Of a stretch of 64,000 bases of DNA, positions 9,901 to 19,177 are shown piece by piece. The stretch spans positions 1 through 64,000 of the forward strand of contig JAFCCL010000009.1 in NCBI GenBank assembly GCA_017610205.1. Direction: 5' to 3'. The position numbers and the translations under genes were made by a program. The notes below the pieces were generated by a model. That model had not been told where the DNA came from. It made no database searches and saw only the letters and a program-made list of their open reading frames with translations. The stretch is from Candidatus Iainarchaeum sp. (GTDB lineage: Archaea; Iainarchaeota; Iainarchaeia; Iainarchaeales; GCA-2688035). Every line of letters begins with the position of its first letter. Within the stretch, counting starts at the first letter, position 1.

Positions 9901-11806
9901 GTCAAAAAATCTTTACAGGCTTGTAAAAAAGCAGATAAAGGTAAAAAGCCAGCCAATCGGAGTTGCAGATGACAAGGCAGTTGAAACAATATTCTACTTA
10001 AAGGCAGACAATGAAATTCTTGAAACTGAAAACAAGAAAAGCATAACAGACAAGCTCAAGAACCTTAAGAGCATGACCAAAGACGTAACTGAAAATAACA
10101 TGTATTCCATTGCAACACAAACTGTTAAGACACTAAATGCCATTTCATCGGAAGACAGGAAAAGGACTGTTGCAGTTGTAAGCAAAAGCTTTGCAGAAGA
10201 TTCAGAAAATGAGGATGTTGCTGAATTTGTTGGAGTAAGCAAGCCCGCAACCGGAGAAGGAGCAGTGTTTGACAAATATGTTTTTACACTTGACGAATAC
10301 AAAGCGTTTAATGAAAAGCTGGTTGACGCGCTTGGAACTCAGGGCAAATGCTCTAAGTACAATGAAGATGGAGTGTTAGAGGAAATTGATGTTACAGACG
10401 ACGATGACAAAAAGCTTGCTGTTATGTGTGAAATTACAGGCGGTGAACAGTCAGGTGGCGGGGCAAAAGAGGAATTTGTAAGCAACATTTTCCTTCAAAA
10501 CCTGTCCAATGCAATTAAGGCAGGTGGATTTATTGTAGGAGCAGTTTCAGAAGAAGGAAATGAAAATGACGGCGTTAAATATATAGTTAGCAATGCAAAA
10601 GATGCAAGCGGCTTGAAAAAGGTTGGGGGCAACAGTGACTTTAAAGCCTTTTACAATAAGGATGTTGACTTTGTTTCATTCCTTATAAAAGACGGTTACA
10701 ACAGCAGTTTGAGAACAGACTTTACTGCATTTTATACAAACGAGTCATTTGGAGAAACATCTGTGTCAAAGGCAACTTTGGAGGAAACAAAATACGGAAC
10801 AGGAAACTGGAAATTTGGAAACATAGGGCAGGAAAGTAAGGAATCATATTCTTTGGGAACATCAGGCCAGTACAGGATTTTGCTTGGTTTAAACTTTGCT
10901 GATGAGGACAACCTTGAATGGAATATTGGTTTTGAAAGAGAAAAAGTTCTTAAAGAAATTAAACCAGAATTTGAAAACAATTACATGTTAAGCATGCCGT
11001 TTGACGGAGAAATAGGGCTTGCTGCAGGCAGCGGAAGGGACGGATACGGTGTTCTTTTAACAGGCAACAAAAGCATACTGCTTGAGTATGATAATGATAA
11101 CACAGCAAAAAAAGCAACAGAGATTACAAAGCCAGCAACGGAAAACACAGGCAGTGCATTTGAACAATACAGTTTGCAAACTTCCAACGCACTTTCAGTA
11201 ACAAATACAGGGGTTGTGTTTAAGGTTATTGGAAGCACAATAACAAGCAATCCTTCAAAGCCTGCAAGAGTAAATCTGGAGCTTAACAAAAGAAGCGGTG
11301 CAGGAAACGAAGGACTGGTATACAATTTGGTTGAAGGCGGTTTTGGTACAGGATTAATTGGAGACCTTAACCCATGGTTTGTATGGCAGGAAGGCGAAAA
11401 AACCTTTTCAGACCAGGTTCTTTCAAGACCAATTTCACAAACACTTTGCCGCGAAATTGGCACAGCCGGCTACCACGGGTTTGTACAGGAAATCGGAACA
11501 AAAACAAATTTTAAAGGCCTTGTAATTCTTCCGTTTGAAAAAGAATATGTACTGCAACTTATCTGCAATCAGGGAAGCATTGGAAGTGCAACTGCACTAA
11601 ATACTATTTCTGCAAATGCAGGGTGGAGAGCAGGCACAAGCAACCAGCTTACCCTTAACACAAACACCGACACTTACAGCAGCAGCCTTGAGTACTTTGT
11701 TGAAAGCATTGACAATGGAAAGATGTGTTTTACACCAGGGCAGAATGGAATTACCCTGAATTGGAACAAGGAATACCTGCTTTCAAATGTTGGCACAAAC
11801 CAGTGA
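3932..11806 (+). CDS. Giant membrane-anchored envelope protein 1 (2,624 aa)
   Basis: I chose the ATG at 3932 because MALGDFYKGIEDKYY then aligns with the starts of the two paralogues downstream. A cytoplasmic tag of about 42 residues is followed by one membrane segment (43-65). Next come at least five carboxypeptidase-regulatory/Ig-like repeats (about 70-580; pattern G..V.DxxGxAxF...Y.V.V...G), a domain shared with the paralogues (about 600-780; KWASLGWSNAG, YRGFG), and a further Ig-like repeat near 930-1015. Two Gly/Tyr-rich low-complexity stretches (about 1291-1384 and 1539-1611) are unique to this copy. The C-terminal third again matches the paralogues (DGVQFSIELNKKAEKVKEF, MPFDGEIG...GRDGYGV, final CFTP...NWNKE). 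It probably projects from the cell surface. Its function is unknown: adhesion, cell-cell contact or part of a secretion-like machine are all inference. Confidence 0.85.
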   Translation: MALGDFYKGIEDKYYNFVDWLDGKGLNFYPVIDKIEEHNIPSFPIAVLALVLIIAGIAIGISMLVIPQTGITFAVLDEDGIAVEGAQILVTTNSGIELGGVTGVDGRVTIVIPAGSAEAEISKEGYANEIVSLEVLGMTEEEVLLKSETTVLSKTIQLMKSGTSQLLDEDISVRFTCSDPEASGFDEIKVSSGGTIALDVPGNCGSLIATPLTGYSAPNGVISLQETAPQLFLQAVESNTGTVNVFVETEEGEALAGITVIVYSQDGIQKGTSYTSAAGTAVFESIPTGSYYVIVHDSQGHYAGYDSSTEGVLGIKELVKDGSVSFNAELSEATVGTIKAIVKDSSTSLPIENAAVYLKKNNATVDTAYTDSEGVVEFNVGENVEYCLEVDSGVYLIAIVNNVRASQSFNEIYLEAATAGNTQVLKVEVVDNRQKPIDGVRLVLKKADGTIYANNVVTGADGVGEFTNLPLETYYVYVVKKGFEGRDSDPITLRSRQENKITVVLPIGFGNLEVLVLNDELQPVQGAVIEAINVVDEEKEQEAITDLDGKAIFNFRADKKVFFKVDAEEFLPYYSIAVMPDADSTVTTEILLAKDPGQVEVKLVGMYLDGEVAPKELAPGQKYTARLLLLLPKNSYFDEAGLHLRVGNANEGKTNIMEEDSVYIRNVIASTAGILRGTSFTPPSGYAIDSTHLTTGDSKWASLGWSNAGQGAYAVEAEIQVKDSAQLGQLLYINYRGFGKKDTYTRFPADSALGGAESTASKQALYANTEQEVYTAGPSSLCGTSFCKTFGVEDIVRNLKVDVIDQYNGTIGTVYRLHFTITSIAEQAFTNSTIEFGSQGDGLRFEDYAITDATGKRSEGSVEGYLLSKEIGTMSKGSSVFGFVDFRTEKEGSNPFTIVIKSNSQPVLSEGIDISVEAAEQLQLDVLPKEIIPMIDNQILVRVSDESDEPVSNAIVTATIDDAIVVSTESNGLGVIEFKLEMPVSGSVLVITAEKTGYKGAELEEKIDSSILTVTPPEINEKLDVLLTEVEKQIWFNNQTVTDLVISKLTFSSDFEGLVSFEWDEDYIGEGINADTDMNVFLLIGLTEQGTLVETPVKLEGSLSIYLLSAELQETFVENLPIEIRIGLGGEADSDDCIEIVPVKWDITTSADGAITEEFSIKNNCTVENQEIALSKLEAKVINGSSDSLGQFKISSDDLEISSIVIGEEYTSLADLLPVGFEGELQIEFVPTSTIESGTAKPKIEFKAVHPIVEGEEKISVKLPVEISVSNLEKCIEVIADEPIEVETTPMNTGFGQYGNYGGSYNPGYQGGYGGYGGYSSIPGVGGGYSNSGYGGMTGGYGGSSYGRSSGYYGGSAYPYSNFSSPYYTNYYDTDHDNSWKYGLGENSFIVKNNCSEAVEIDIDVPAQIRVDEENFEILPNSDTRVRVESGYRMGKYEVDIMAKRKGSLDKALKIESLDVIVRRAGEMDEECLQLSTNKIKLNNFIGKPVKTEIYNYCYDVGVRLPSGGNIIDFTCKVAGQPQNTYRFEGKEETTAYFQYQQYGYNDPFAQPSSYINQPPGNYGGETFLPTGPYGPSYGNAISSSQGYNYPYGSSPYGSNNWAQNQVGGYTGRCELIDSVYVTDEHTSGMDDGKTIQTVEFEIKPALNYRKMLCEFQGQMPFQSIFGLRVMLSQAYYRVYVDASANVKYYNPFGSATNKYFHVTLEDMWGIGDTLDECMRNAGIAGISAQRLQKCREAGSTAPIISVVNTAGLDFSRKGYQKGFVPQGLFNANDVYEYTADPDVLNIPPASGKASIVEIIPREIVHESGVRISFETVKTECPAPYPGGNWTIKMNIDRSGMDESIGCAIINNQIAIKVSRPMFWESPKETILPVRVNVLNRNESIDSVDPTTCSTPGSITPTSVRCAAGGVSGKGTNEKYGFDRLPFDWIWNGIDIQQCDEKTNGGKESFCDGVQFSIELNKKAEKVKEFVTENKAIIDDYAEFTGVAKESKNLYRLVKKQIKVKSQPIGVADDKAVETIFYLKADNEILETENKKSITDKLKNLKSMTKDVTENNMYSIATQTVKTLNAISSEDRKRTVAVVSKSFAEDSENEDVAEFVGVSKPATGEGAVFDKYVFTLDEYKAFNEKLVDALGTQGKCSKYNEDGVLEEIDVTDDDDKKLAVMCEITGGEQSGGGAKEEFVSNIFLQNLSNAIKAGGFIVGAVSEEGNENDGVKYIVSNAKDASGLKKVGGNSDFKAFYNKDVDFVSFLIKDGYNSSLRTDFTAFYTNESFGETSVSKATLEETKYGTGNWKFGNIGQESKESYSLGTSGQYRILLGLNFADEDNLEWNIGFEREKVLKEIKPEFENNYMLSMPFDGEIGLAAGSGRDGYGVLLTGNKSILLEYDNDNTAKKATEITKPATENTGSAFEQYSLQTSNALSVTNTGVVFKVIGSTITSNPSKPARVNLELNKRSGAGNEGLVYNLVEGGFGTGLIGDLNPWFVWQEGEKTFSDQVLSRPISQTLCREIGTAGYHGFVQEIGTKTNFKGLVILPFEKEYVLQLICNQGSIGSATALNTISANAGWRAGTSNQLTLNTNTDTYSSSLEYFVESIDNGKMCFTPGQNGITLNWNKEYLLSNVGTNQ

Positions 11807-11880
11807 AAAAAAAATTCACTAAAACTTTTTTAAACAGTAAAAGGTGGCTAAATAGTAGCATATTTAGCAAAGCAAAGTAA

Positions 11881-11890
11881 TTTATATATA
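11881..11890 (+). promoter_or_regulatory. TATA-like box before giant protein 2
   Basis: TTTATATATA lies in the 212-bp gap between giant genes 1 and 2, about 130 nt before the ATG. It suggests that gene 2 may have its own promoter. Confidence 0.35.
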
Positions 11891-11946
11891 GAAAAGAAAT
11901 ATTCTAATAGCCTAAAAAAGTTTAAAGGCTTAAGCAGCAAACAGCA

Positions 11947-12055
11947 GGGGAAAAGCAAAACAGGCATTGAAAAAATTAGCAAAAGTTTGAAGGATTAAAT
12001 ATCAAGGGGAAAAGCAAAATGGGCATTGAAAAAATTAGCAAAAATTTGAAGGATT
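11947..12055 (+). repeat. Duplicated ribosome-binding and start region of giant gene 2
   Basis: A 50-bp segment starting GGGGAAAAGCAAAA and ending TTTGAAGGATT occurs at 11947-11996 and again at 12006-12055, 59 bp apart, with about three mismatches. The second copy holds the Shine-Dalgarno-like GGGGA and the ATG of giant gene 2. In the first copy the ATG is replaced by ACA, and its frame ends at once. Confidence 0.8.
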
Positions 12056-15000
12056 TCTATTTTGGCATAGAAGACAAATGGTATGGCTTAATTGACAAAA
12101 TCGATACAAAGATTCCTGTCCACGGGCTTGTTGACAGAATTGACAATGTTGTTCCAAGCTTTGCACTTTTTCTTGTAATAATTGCCCTAATTGTTCTTGC
12201 AATTGCCCTGCCTTTTTTAACTGCACCCACAGTGTTGTTTTCATTCAAGGTTACTGATGTAGATGATTCACCAATTGAAAATGCAAGCGTGCAGGTGTTT
12301 TTAGATGGTGCTGAAATTTTCGCAGGAACAACAAATGAAAACGGTGAAAGTGCAAATGCAAGAATTGAACCTGGTGAAACAATAAATGTTTCTGTTTCAA
12401 AAGACGGCTTTGTTGAATTTGAGGAAGAAATTGAGGCAAATGAATCAACATACCTTTACAGCATTATACTAAGGACACTTGAGGCAAACACTTATAATAT
12501 TTTATTAAAAGACGGATTTGGCCAGCCAATAAGAGAAGAACTTAGTCTTTCATTTACCTGCAGAAATACCAACGCAAGCCCGCCTGCAAGTATTATAACT
12601 TCAACAGGAACTGCAACAGTTGTAGAGCCAGCAAACTGCAACGGACTAATTGTAAGCGTTCAGGGGGAAGGATTTGATTTCAAAAGCTCGATTGAATTAG
12701 TGCAAACCGAACAGACAATTTACCTAATGGAAACTGTTGAAGAGCTGGCAAATGTAACCATTGAATTATACTACAACAATTCATTAATCAGCGAAAATGT
12801 TACTGTTTACCTTTATAAAGACAACGGAACTGTTTCAGGCATTGGGCCTGTTGAAACAGAAATAAGCCAAAATGGAATTGCGTTTTTTGAAAGACCTGCT
12901 GGAGAGTATTTTGCAAAAACATCGGGTTATGGAAGCTTTGCTGTAGCCGAATCTTCTGTTTTTACAGTGGTTGAAAATGAACTTACAACAATAAGAATTG
13001 ATTTGGAAGAAAGTGTTGTAGGCAGCATTAAAGTATTAATTGTTGACGGAGTAACAGGCGGCGAAGTTGAAGGTGCAAGAGTTGCCTTAATGCGCCAAGG
13101 AGAAGAAATTGACACAAAAACCTCAAGCGATTCACCGCTTGAATTTCCTGTTGCACAGGATACAACTTATACTGTTATTGTTGACCACAAAGCATATTGC
13201 TTAAAGTCAGTGCACAATATAACAATCAGCGAATCAGTGCAGGAAATAGAACTTACTCCGGTAAATGAGGAATGCGGAGGAACTTTGGAAACCAGAGTGC
13301 TTGACCAGTCAGGAAATCCGGTAATAAATGCAACAGTTGGCCTCTATAATTCAGACGGGTTTAGTGTCGGATTTGGAACCAGAATAACAGATATTAATGG
13401 AGTGGTTGAATTTTCAAGGGTTCCAAGCGGAGACTATAAAGCATTTGCATTTAAGGAAAACAGCAGTGGGTGGAGCGACTCAGAGCACTTTGTGCAAAGG
13501 GCTGCTGAAAGCACTGTTCTTACAGTAGTGCTTATTGCAGGGGATGGAACAATAAGAGTAAAGGTTTCTGACAAGGAAGGAATGCCAGTGCAGTTTGCAC
13601 AGGTTGCATTTGTTGACGCATTGACCAACATTCCAATCGGTGGAGGTTCAATGCCTGTTCAGGATGTTAATGGAACTGTAGAGCTTACCACAAGAGCTGA
13701 TAAAAAGATTTATATTATTGCAAGCAAGGACGGTTTTGCAAATTTTACTTCAACAATTGTTCCGGTTGTTGCAGACAGTGTCCAGTTTATTGATGCAATT
13801 CTTGAAAAAGAAATTTTGCAGGGAGAGGTTGAAATTGAATTTAAGGGAATGTACAGGGACAATAAGCGTGCAAAAAATATCGGACCAGGAGAAGATTATG
13901 AAGCCTTGTTTGAGTTAAGAATTCCAGCCAACAAAAATTATGATTCAATCGGAATGCATGTAAGAACAGGCGACAAGGAAACAATGGAGCTTGACAAAAT
14001 TGTATTAAAAAGCATTAATGCTTCGGGAAATGTTGAAATAATAAAGGCAACTTCCTACGGAAAAAATAATGGTTATGCAATTGATTCAGAGCATATTTCA
14101 AGCGGGAATGCAAAATGGGCAAATCTCAAATGGAGTGCGCCATCAACAGGAATTGTTCAGGTAAAAGCAGGCATTAGAGTAAAGGAAACTGCAAATTTGG
14201 GAGACCAGTTAAACCTTTTCTACAGGGCATTTGGAGAAGAAAATGGAAATTATAAACGCGACCCTGTTGACCTTGAATTGGGAGAAGCAGAATCAGTAGC
14301 AGGAAAAGCAGGGCTTTATGCATCAGCAAAGCAGGAAATTTTCCAGCTTGATATTGAAACAATCTGCGACGAAAGCTTTTGCTTTAGCGCAAGCATTTTA
14401 GATGAAGAAGATGGATTGGCATACAATGCCAATGAAAGCTTTTCAGGAAAAGTATTCAGACCATACAAATTTACGTTTTCAGTATTAAACAATTCAGAGT
14501 TTGAAGAAAATTCTTACATGGATTCGGAAATAAAGATTTCAAACGAGGACAATGCACTTTTGCTTCAGGAGTACACAATTTACGGGGCGCAAAATCAGAA
14601 AACTCAGGCAGTTGTTCAGGGAAAAACTACAGAGTGGATTGAAACAGGAGACTTTTTGCCAAACAACAGCATTTCAGGAACAATTGATTTTACTCCGCAA
14701 AAAAGCGAAATTGGCCTTCTAACAATAGAGGCAAGGAGCGGGCAAAGAATAAGGTTTACTAAAACAATTGCTGTGAGCATTGCTTCAGACAATGAAATGA
14801 ATGTTGTTGTTGTGCCTGAAATACTTCCAAGCGGAATTGAAAACACAATTACCATTACTGTAAAAGACAGTGTAACAGGAGCTGAAATTAACGGAGCGCT
14901 GGCAAAGGCAAAGGACAGGTTTGGAACAGTTGTTGATGAAAAAACCACAAACAGCAGGGGTGTTGCAATACTTAGCCTGCCTTCACTGCAGCCGGGAGAA

Positions 15001-18000
15001 AAAATAAGTCTTATTGTCGGAAAGCCTGATTATGCAAGCTTTGAAAAAATGCTTGACGTAAATCCGGATGTAGTAAAGGTTGCTCCTTCAACAATAGGGG
15101 TTGCATTGAATGCAAAAACAATTACTGAAACTCAGGACGATTTTACCCTTGAAAATATTACTTCCTTTGGCCTTGCAATAAAGGAAATGAGACTCAATGG
15201 CCAGCTTTATGGTTTAATTGATGAAGAAAGGGTAAAAAACTGGCTTTTTACTTATGATGGAGAAACAATTGGCCCAGGAAATGTTAAGGAACTTCAGCTT
15301 GCAACATTCCTATCAGAAAAAGGAAAAAAGCTTGAGAAAGCAAAGCAATTGCAGGCAGAGCTTGAAATTACTACAGAAGCACTTGGAAATGAATGGACAA
15401 TAATTGTTCCTGTAAAAATAAGCATTGGACTTGGAGGAGAAGTAGATGACCCTAATTGTTTTGTAATTACAAAAAAGGAGTGGAAGGCAAGTACTGAAGG
15501 AAATCCAATAGAAATAGAATTTGAAGTGCAAAACAACTGCAGTATTGGAGGCGCTGCTGTTTCATTGAGAAATATTTCAGCCCGGGCTAATTGGGAATCA
15601 AACCAAACAGGAACGTTTTCAATCAGGACTCCGGACAATTCAATGGAGTTAAGGTCAGGATATAGCAAAACGTTTTCAGGATTGCTTGGACCAGAGGAAA
15701 AGATTCCTTTGGTGTTAGAATTTTCACCAAACGGAGGAGTAAACGGCAAAGGAATTGCAGCAATTATATTTAAGGCAGAAAATCCAACAGAGCACGGTGC
15801 ACAAGAGCTTTCAAACGAGCTTATGGCAGAAATTGTTGTTGTAAATTTGATTGACTGCATTTCGTTTGACAAAGAAATTCTCAGAATAAAACCAGAGGAA
15901 ACCGATTCCTTTTCTGTTGAAACAAATGGCTGTGGAGTATTAAACGACATAAGGCTTGAATCAGAAATTGCTGTAAGCAATGAAAACTTTACTTTGGGAG
16001 AAACAGACTCAAGGGAAATTGAGGTTCTTGCCGAGAAAAACATTCCGGGACAGTATCCAATAAAGGTTTATGCAAAAGACTCAGACCAGGTTAGGGAAAA
16101 GCTAATCAAAACAATCAGGGTAAGAATTCTTGCATCAGGCTGCATTGAACTTTCAAGGTATGAATTTGACGTATTTGACAATCCAAACGACCAATATGAC
16201 GGATATGACACAGTGGAAGTAATAAACCACTGTTATAACAAGCCTGTTACTGCAAAGGTAAAGTTTGACGAAAAGGATTTAATGGGTGCCATAGAAGATG
16301 GTTTAATTTATGGCCTGATTACAGGAGTAATCGGAGGTTTTATGTCATCTGACGACGTAAGCCCTGTGACAGGAAAACCAATTACACAAAAAACAATTGA
16401 AACTGTAGGGGAAGCTGTTAAAACAGGAACTCCGCAAAGTGTAGGCATTAGCAGCATACAGATGGCACAACAGGCTGCAAGAACTTATGGCAGTCCAACT
16501 TCTTCAAACATTAGAGAGGAATATTTTATTCTTTATTATCCTGACAAGACAGTTACCGGAGAAAAAAGCGCTAGTGGACACTGGACAATAAATGCTACCT
16601 CAAACCGGTCGCAACTACCGACAGGTGAACTGCCAGCACCTAGGCCAGCTCCTGCACCTACTGGAACTTTTGCATTAGGTTCAGGCCCAACAGGCTTCAC
16701 TCCACTTTTTGGCGGTGGAGAAGGCTTTCTTGGAGGTATTGGGAAAAGTGTTTTGGGACCGCCTTCTTTCCTTGGATGGGGAACGCAGGGTCTTGTTATA
16801 GGAAGTGCGATTGCTTATATGAATCAGGATAAAGGCGAATTTGATTTTACAACAATTCAGGATGATTTGGTTTACAAGCAAACTAATCTTTTAATGCCAG
16901 GCGCTACACTTGAAGAGGATAGTTTGGTGGAAGTTCCTTCAGAGGACATAATTGTAAGAGACCTTGATGAAACAAGCACTGAGCCAAGGCATGATAATCC
17001 GCAGTTAAGCACGGAAAAAAGAATGCTTGGATTCCTGAATGTTGGAGGAGTGGTGCAGGAAGACCCAGCAACACCGTTGTACAGAATTCTTAAAATTGAA
17101 GGGGAAAGGCTTGGTTATGAAACAGAGTACGAGCTTGACGAAGAGGAGTATCCTGAACTTGAAGTAACTGAGAGAAATAAGCATGTTGAAAGGTTTAGAC
17201 TGCAGTTTAATTCATTTGACCCAATGGAAGAAAAGCAGGATTTAAAGCCTATTGCAAACTGCCAGTTGGGAAATGTTTCAGGTGTAACAGGACCTGATGC
17301 TGTTCCAAAAGTTAAATTTGACTGGAGCTGGGCTGCAATAAGTGAAGACAACTGTGATGAAGGAAATGAGGATTATATTTATTGTGATGCAACCCAGTTT
17401 AGCATTGAAATTTTGAAAAAAGTGCAGGAATTAAGGGAATTTGTTGAATTCAACAGGCCGTTTGATTGCCCTACCAGTGCAAGTGCTGTTGCAATAACGG
17501 AACAGGAGCTTATTGAAACAGGAGGCGATGTTGGAATTACAAGGATTCAGGCAAACAGAGTTGGGACAAGCGATGTAAACATTGTTGTAATGTCTGAAAG
17601 CAATAATGGCAAGATAATGGATGCAGAATTAATGGTTTATTTAAAGCAGGGAGGCAGCCTTGTAAAAAGCTGTACAAGGCAGTTCAGTATAGTAAGCAAA
17701 ACAATTGAATCATGCAATCTTGAAGGAGTTGCAGCTGGAGAATACACAATTGAAGCAGAGCTTGTTCCGGCACTTTGTGAGGACTGTGAAAACAATAATG
17801 CCGGAAATGATTTAATTGAAGCAGATTTTTTCCTTGGAGAAACAGGTGTTGCAGAATGTGAACCATATAATACAAAGAGGCTTGTAAACTTCCTTATTGC
17901 AGGAAATTATTCAGCAAGCCAGATTGAGGAAATTCAGAAGCTAATAAATTTTAATGCTAACCTTATTGAAGATGCTTACACAAATGATTTCAGGGCAGAT

Positions 18001-19173
18001 TTTGACGAATTCTGCAAAACCAAAAGCTTCTTTGACTGTCCTGAGTATTATACAGGCGAAGAAGGTTTGCAGCGCTTCTTTTCAGATTCTGAAAGGTTTG
18101 AATTTGACTATTCAATGGCACCACATGCAGCATTGGATGCAGGAAAGTATGCTGTAACAATAAATATAGAGTATGACAATGACAACTGGCAGCTCTTTGT
18201 TAACGGGCAGCCTGATGCAAAGATTGTAATTGAATTGACTGAGTTAAGCACTCCTGAACCAAACAGCCCGTTCTATTATCTGCCGTTTGACGGACTGGTG
18301 GGAATTGATTCAGAAAACGGAAGGCAGGGATATGGAGTAAATTTTAGGCAAACTTCAGAGGAAACAATAAAGATAAACAATTCTGCTTACCAGCCTGTTT
18401 TCACTACAAATATCGCAAACACTACGCCAATATTTAATGGATGGATTGATGCAGGATTTAGCAACAGCTTTGATATATTAAACATAGAAAACAGGGGAAT
18501 TCTTTTGGATGTTCAGGCAAAATCAGAGGCAACCTCAATTGTGCTTTCACCAAGCTATGCTACTCCAGTAATGATGGAGGTGGATTACAGTACAGGAAAT
18601 GATGCTTATGGATTTTACTCAATTGAAATTGACAACAGTCCACATACTGCTTCAACAAGAATGATTCCTTGGTCAGGTGTTGGAACAATATGCCGTGATT
18701 TTGAGGACAATCCGGTTACAGAAGCTTGGCAGGAAACATGGGATATTCATGGTGGAATTTCAGGCAATATTGAATGTGCAATTGGCACAGATATAACAGA
18801 TTATGGGGTTGAATGGTGCAATCCAATTAGGGTTGGAAAGACTTTCCTTCAAAGTGTTGTGTTTACGCCACAGGACAAAACCAGCCTTATGAAAAGGACA
18901 ATTTATTCAGATGGCATGACTTTGTACAATTCAGGCGAAAGCGGAAACCAGATTTCACTAAATGGTGTTCCTGGAATGGAAAACAACAGCTTTGGAACAA
19001 ACACAATTGACAGTTTGCAGGATATTTTTGACCTTGTTGAGGAAAATAAGGTTTGCCTTGTTGGACAGGGAAGCAGGATAAGCAATAAGTTTTTCTGGAA
19101 TCCGAAAGAGGTCCTTGAAGAAATTTCAACGCAGAGGGATATGGCGGATACGGAATGTATTACCTTAAATTAA
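12019..19173 (+). CDS. Giant membrane-anchored envelope protein 2 (2,384 aa)
   Basis: This is a paralogue of giants 1 and 3. The N-terminal tag contains DFYFGIEDKWYGLIDKID, IPVHGLVDRID and VPSFALF, followed by a membrane helix at about 48-68. Ig-like/carboxypeptidase-regulatory repeats run to about 620, then the shared domain (KWANLKWSAPSTG, FYRAFGEENG, AESVAGKAGLYA), and a repeat at about 930-1010. The variable central position (about 1423-1600) here holds a Gly-rich hydrophobic segment (IEDGLIYGLITGVIGGF; later FLGGIGKSVLGPP and LVIGSAIAYM). The C-terminal part has YCDATQFSIEILKKVQEL, FYYLPFDGLVGIDSENG and the terminal IFDLVEENKVCLVG...WNPKE. Many Cys residues suggest disulfides outside the cell. 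It is probably co-transcribed with giant 3, 48 bp downstream. Confidence 0.85.
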   Translation: MGIEKISKNLKDFYFGIEDKWYGLIDKIDTKIPVHGLVDRIDNVVPSFALFLVIIALIVLAIALPFLTAPTVLFSFKVTDVDDSPIENASVQVFLDGAEIFAGTTNENGESANARIEPGETINVSVSKDGFVEFEEEIEANESTYLYSIILRTLEANTYNILLKDGFGQPIREELSLSFTCRNTNASPPASIITSTGTATVVEPANCNGLIVSVQGEGFDFKSSIELVQTEQTIYLMETVEELANVTIELYYNNSLISENVTVYLYKDNGTVSGIGPVETEISQNGIAFFERPAGEYFAKTSGYGSFAVAESSVFTVVENELTTIRIDLEESVVGSIKVLIVDGVTGGEVEGARVALMRQGEEIDTKTSSDSPLEFPVAQDTTYTVIVDHKAYCLKSVHNITISESVQEIELTPVNEECGGTLETRVLDQSGNPVINATVGLYNSDGFSVGFGTRITDINGVVEFSRVPSGDYKAFAFKENSSGWSDSEHFVQRAAESTVLTVVLIAGDGTIRVKVSDKEGMPVQFAQVAFVDALTNIPIGGGSMPVQDVNGTVELTTRADKKIYIIASKDGFANFTSTIVPVVADSVQFIDAILEKEILQGEVEIEFKGMYRDNKRAKNIGPGEDYEALFELRIPANKNYDSIGMHVRTGDKETMELDKIVLKSINASGNVEIIKATSYGKNNGYAIDSEHISSGNAKWANLKWSAPSTGIVQVKAGIRVKETANLGDQLNLFYRAFGEENGNYKRDPVDLELGEAESVAGKAGLYASAKQEIFQLDIETICDESFCFSASILDEEDGLAYNANESFSGKVFRPYKFTFSVLNNSEFEENSYMDSEIKISNEDNALLLQEYTIYGAQNQKTQAVVQGKTTEWIETGDFLPNNSISGTIDFTPQKSEIGLLTIEARSGQRIRFTKTIAVSIASDNEMNVVVVPEILPSGIENTITITVKDSVTGAEINGALAKAKDRFGTVVDEKTTNSRGVAILSLPSLQPGEKISLIVGKPDYASFEKMLDVNPDVVKVAPSTIGVALNAKTITETQDDFTLENITSFGLAIKEMRLNGQLYGLIDEERVKNWLFTYDGETIGPGNVKELQLATFLSEKGKKLEKAKQLQAELEITTEALGNEWTIIVPVKISIGLGGEVDDPNCFVITKKEWKASTEGNPIEIEFEVQNNCSIGGAAVSLRNISARANWESNQTGTFSIRTPDNSMELRSGYSKTFSGLLGPEEKIPLVLEFSPNGGVNGKGIAAIIFKAENPTEHGAQELSNELMAEIVVVNLIDCISFDKEILRIKPEETDSFSVETNGCGVLNDIRLESEIAVSNENFTLGETDSREIEVLAEKNIPGQYPIKVYAKDSDQVREKLIKTIRVRILASGCIELSRYEFDVFDNPNDQYDGYDTVEVINHCYNKPVTAKVKFDEKDLMGAIEDGLIYGLITGVIGGFMSSDDVSPVTGKPITQKTIETVGEAVKTGTPQSVGISSIQMAQQAARTYGSPTSSNIREEYFILYYPDKTVTGEKSASGHWTINATSNRSQLPTGELPAPRPAPAPTGTFALGSGPTGFTPLFGGGEGFLGGIGKSVLGPPSFLGWGTQGLVIGSAIAYMNQDKGEFDFTTIQDDLVYKQTNLLMPGATLEEDSLVEVPSEDIIVRDLDETSTEPRHDNPQLSTEKRMLGFLNVGGVVQEDPATPLYRILKIEGERLGYETEYELDEEEYPELEVTERNKHVERFRLQFNSFDPMEEKQDLKPIANCQLGNVSGVTGPDAVPKVKFDWSWAAISEDNCDEGNEDYIYCDATQFSIEILKKVQELREFVEFNRPFDCPTSASAVAITEQELIETGGDVGITRIQANRVGTSDVNIVVMSESNNGKIMDAELMVYLKQGGSLVKSCTRQFSIVSKTIESCNLEGVAAGEYTIEAELVPALCEDCENNNAGNDLIEADFFLGETGVAECEPYNTKRLVNFLIAGNYSASQIEEIQKLINFNANLIEDAYTNDFRADFDEFCKTKSFFDCPEYYTGEEGLQRFFSDSERFEFDYSMAPHAALDAGKYAVTINIEYDNDNWQLFVNGQPDAKIVIELTELSTPEPNSPFYYLPFDGLVGIDSENGRQGYGVNFRQTSEETIKINNSAYQPVFTTNIANTTPIFNGWIDAGFSNSFDILNIENRGILLDVQAKSEATSIVLSPSYATPVMMEVDYSTGNDAYGFYSIEIDNSPHTASTRMIPWSGVGTICRDFEDNPVTEAWQETWDIHGGISGNIECAIGTDITDYGVEWCNPIRVGKTFLQSVVFTPQDKTSLMKRTIYSDGMTLYNSGESGNQISLNGVPGMENNSFGTNTIDSLQDIFDLVEENKVCLVGQGSRISNKFFWNPKEVLEEISTQRDMADTECITLN

Positions 19174-19177
19174 ATAA

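Noticed and set aside
9994-10302. Minus-strand ORFs of 60-250 aa inside the giant genes
   Set aside because: They are shadows of the long plus-strand frames, with biased Ser/Val/Leu composition and no domain or promoter.
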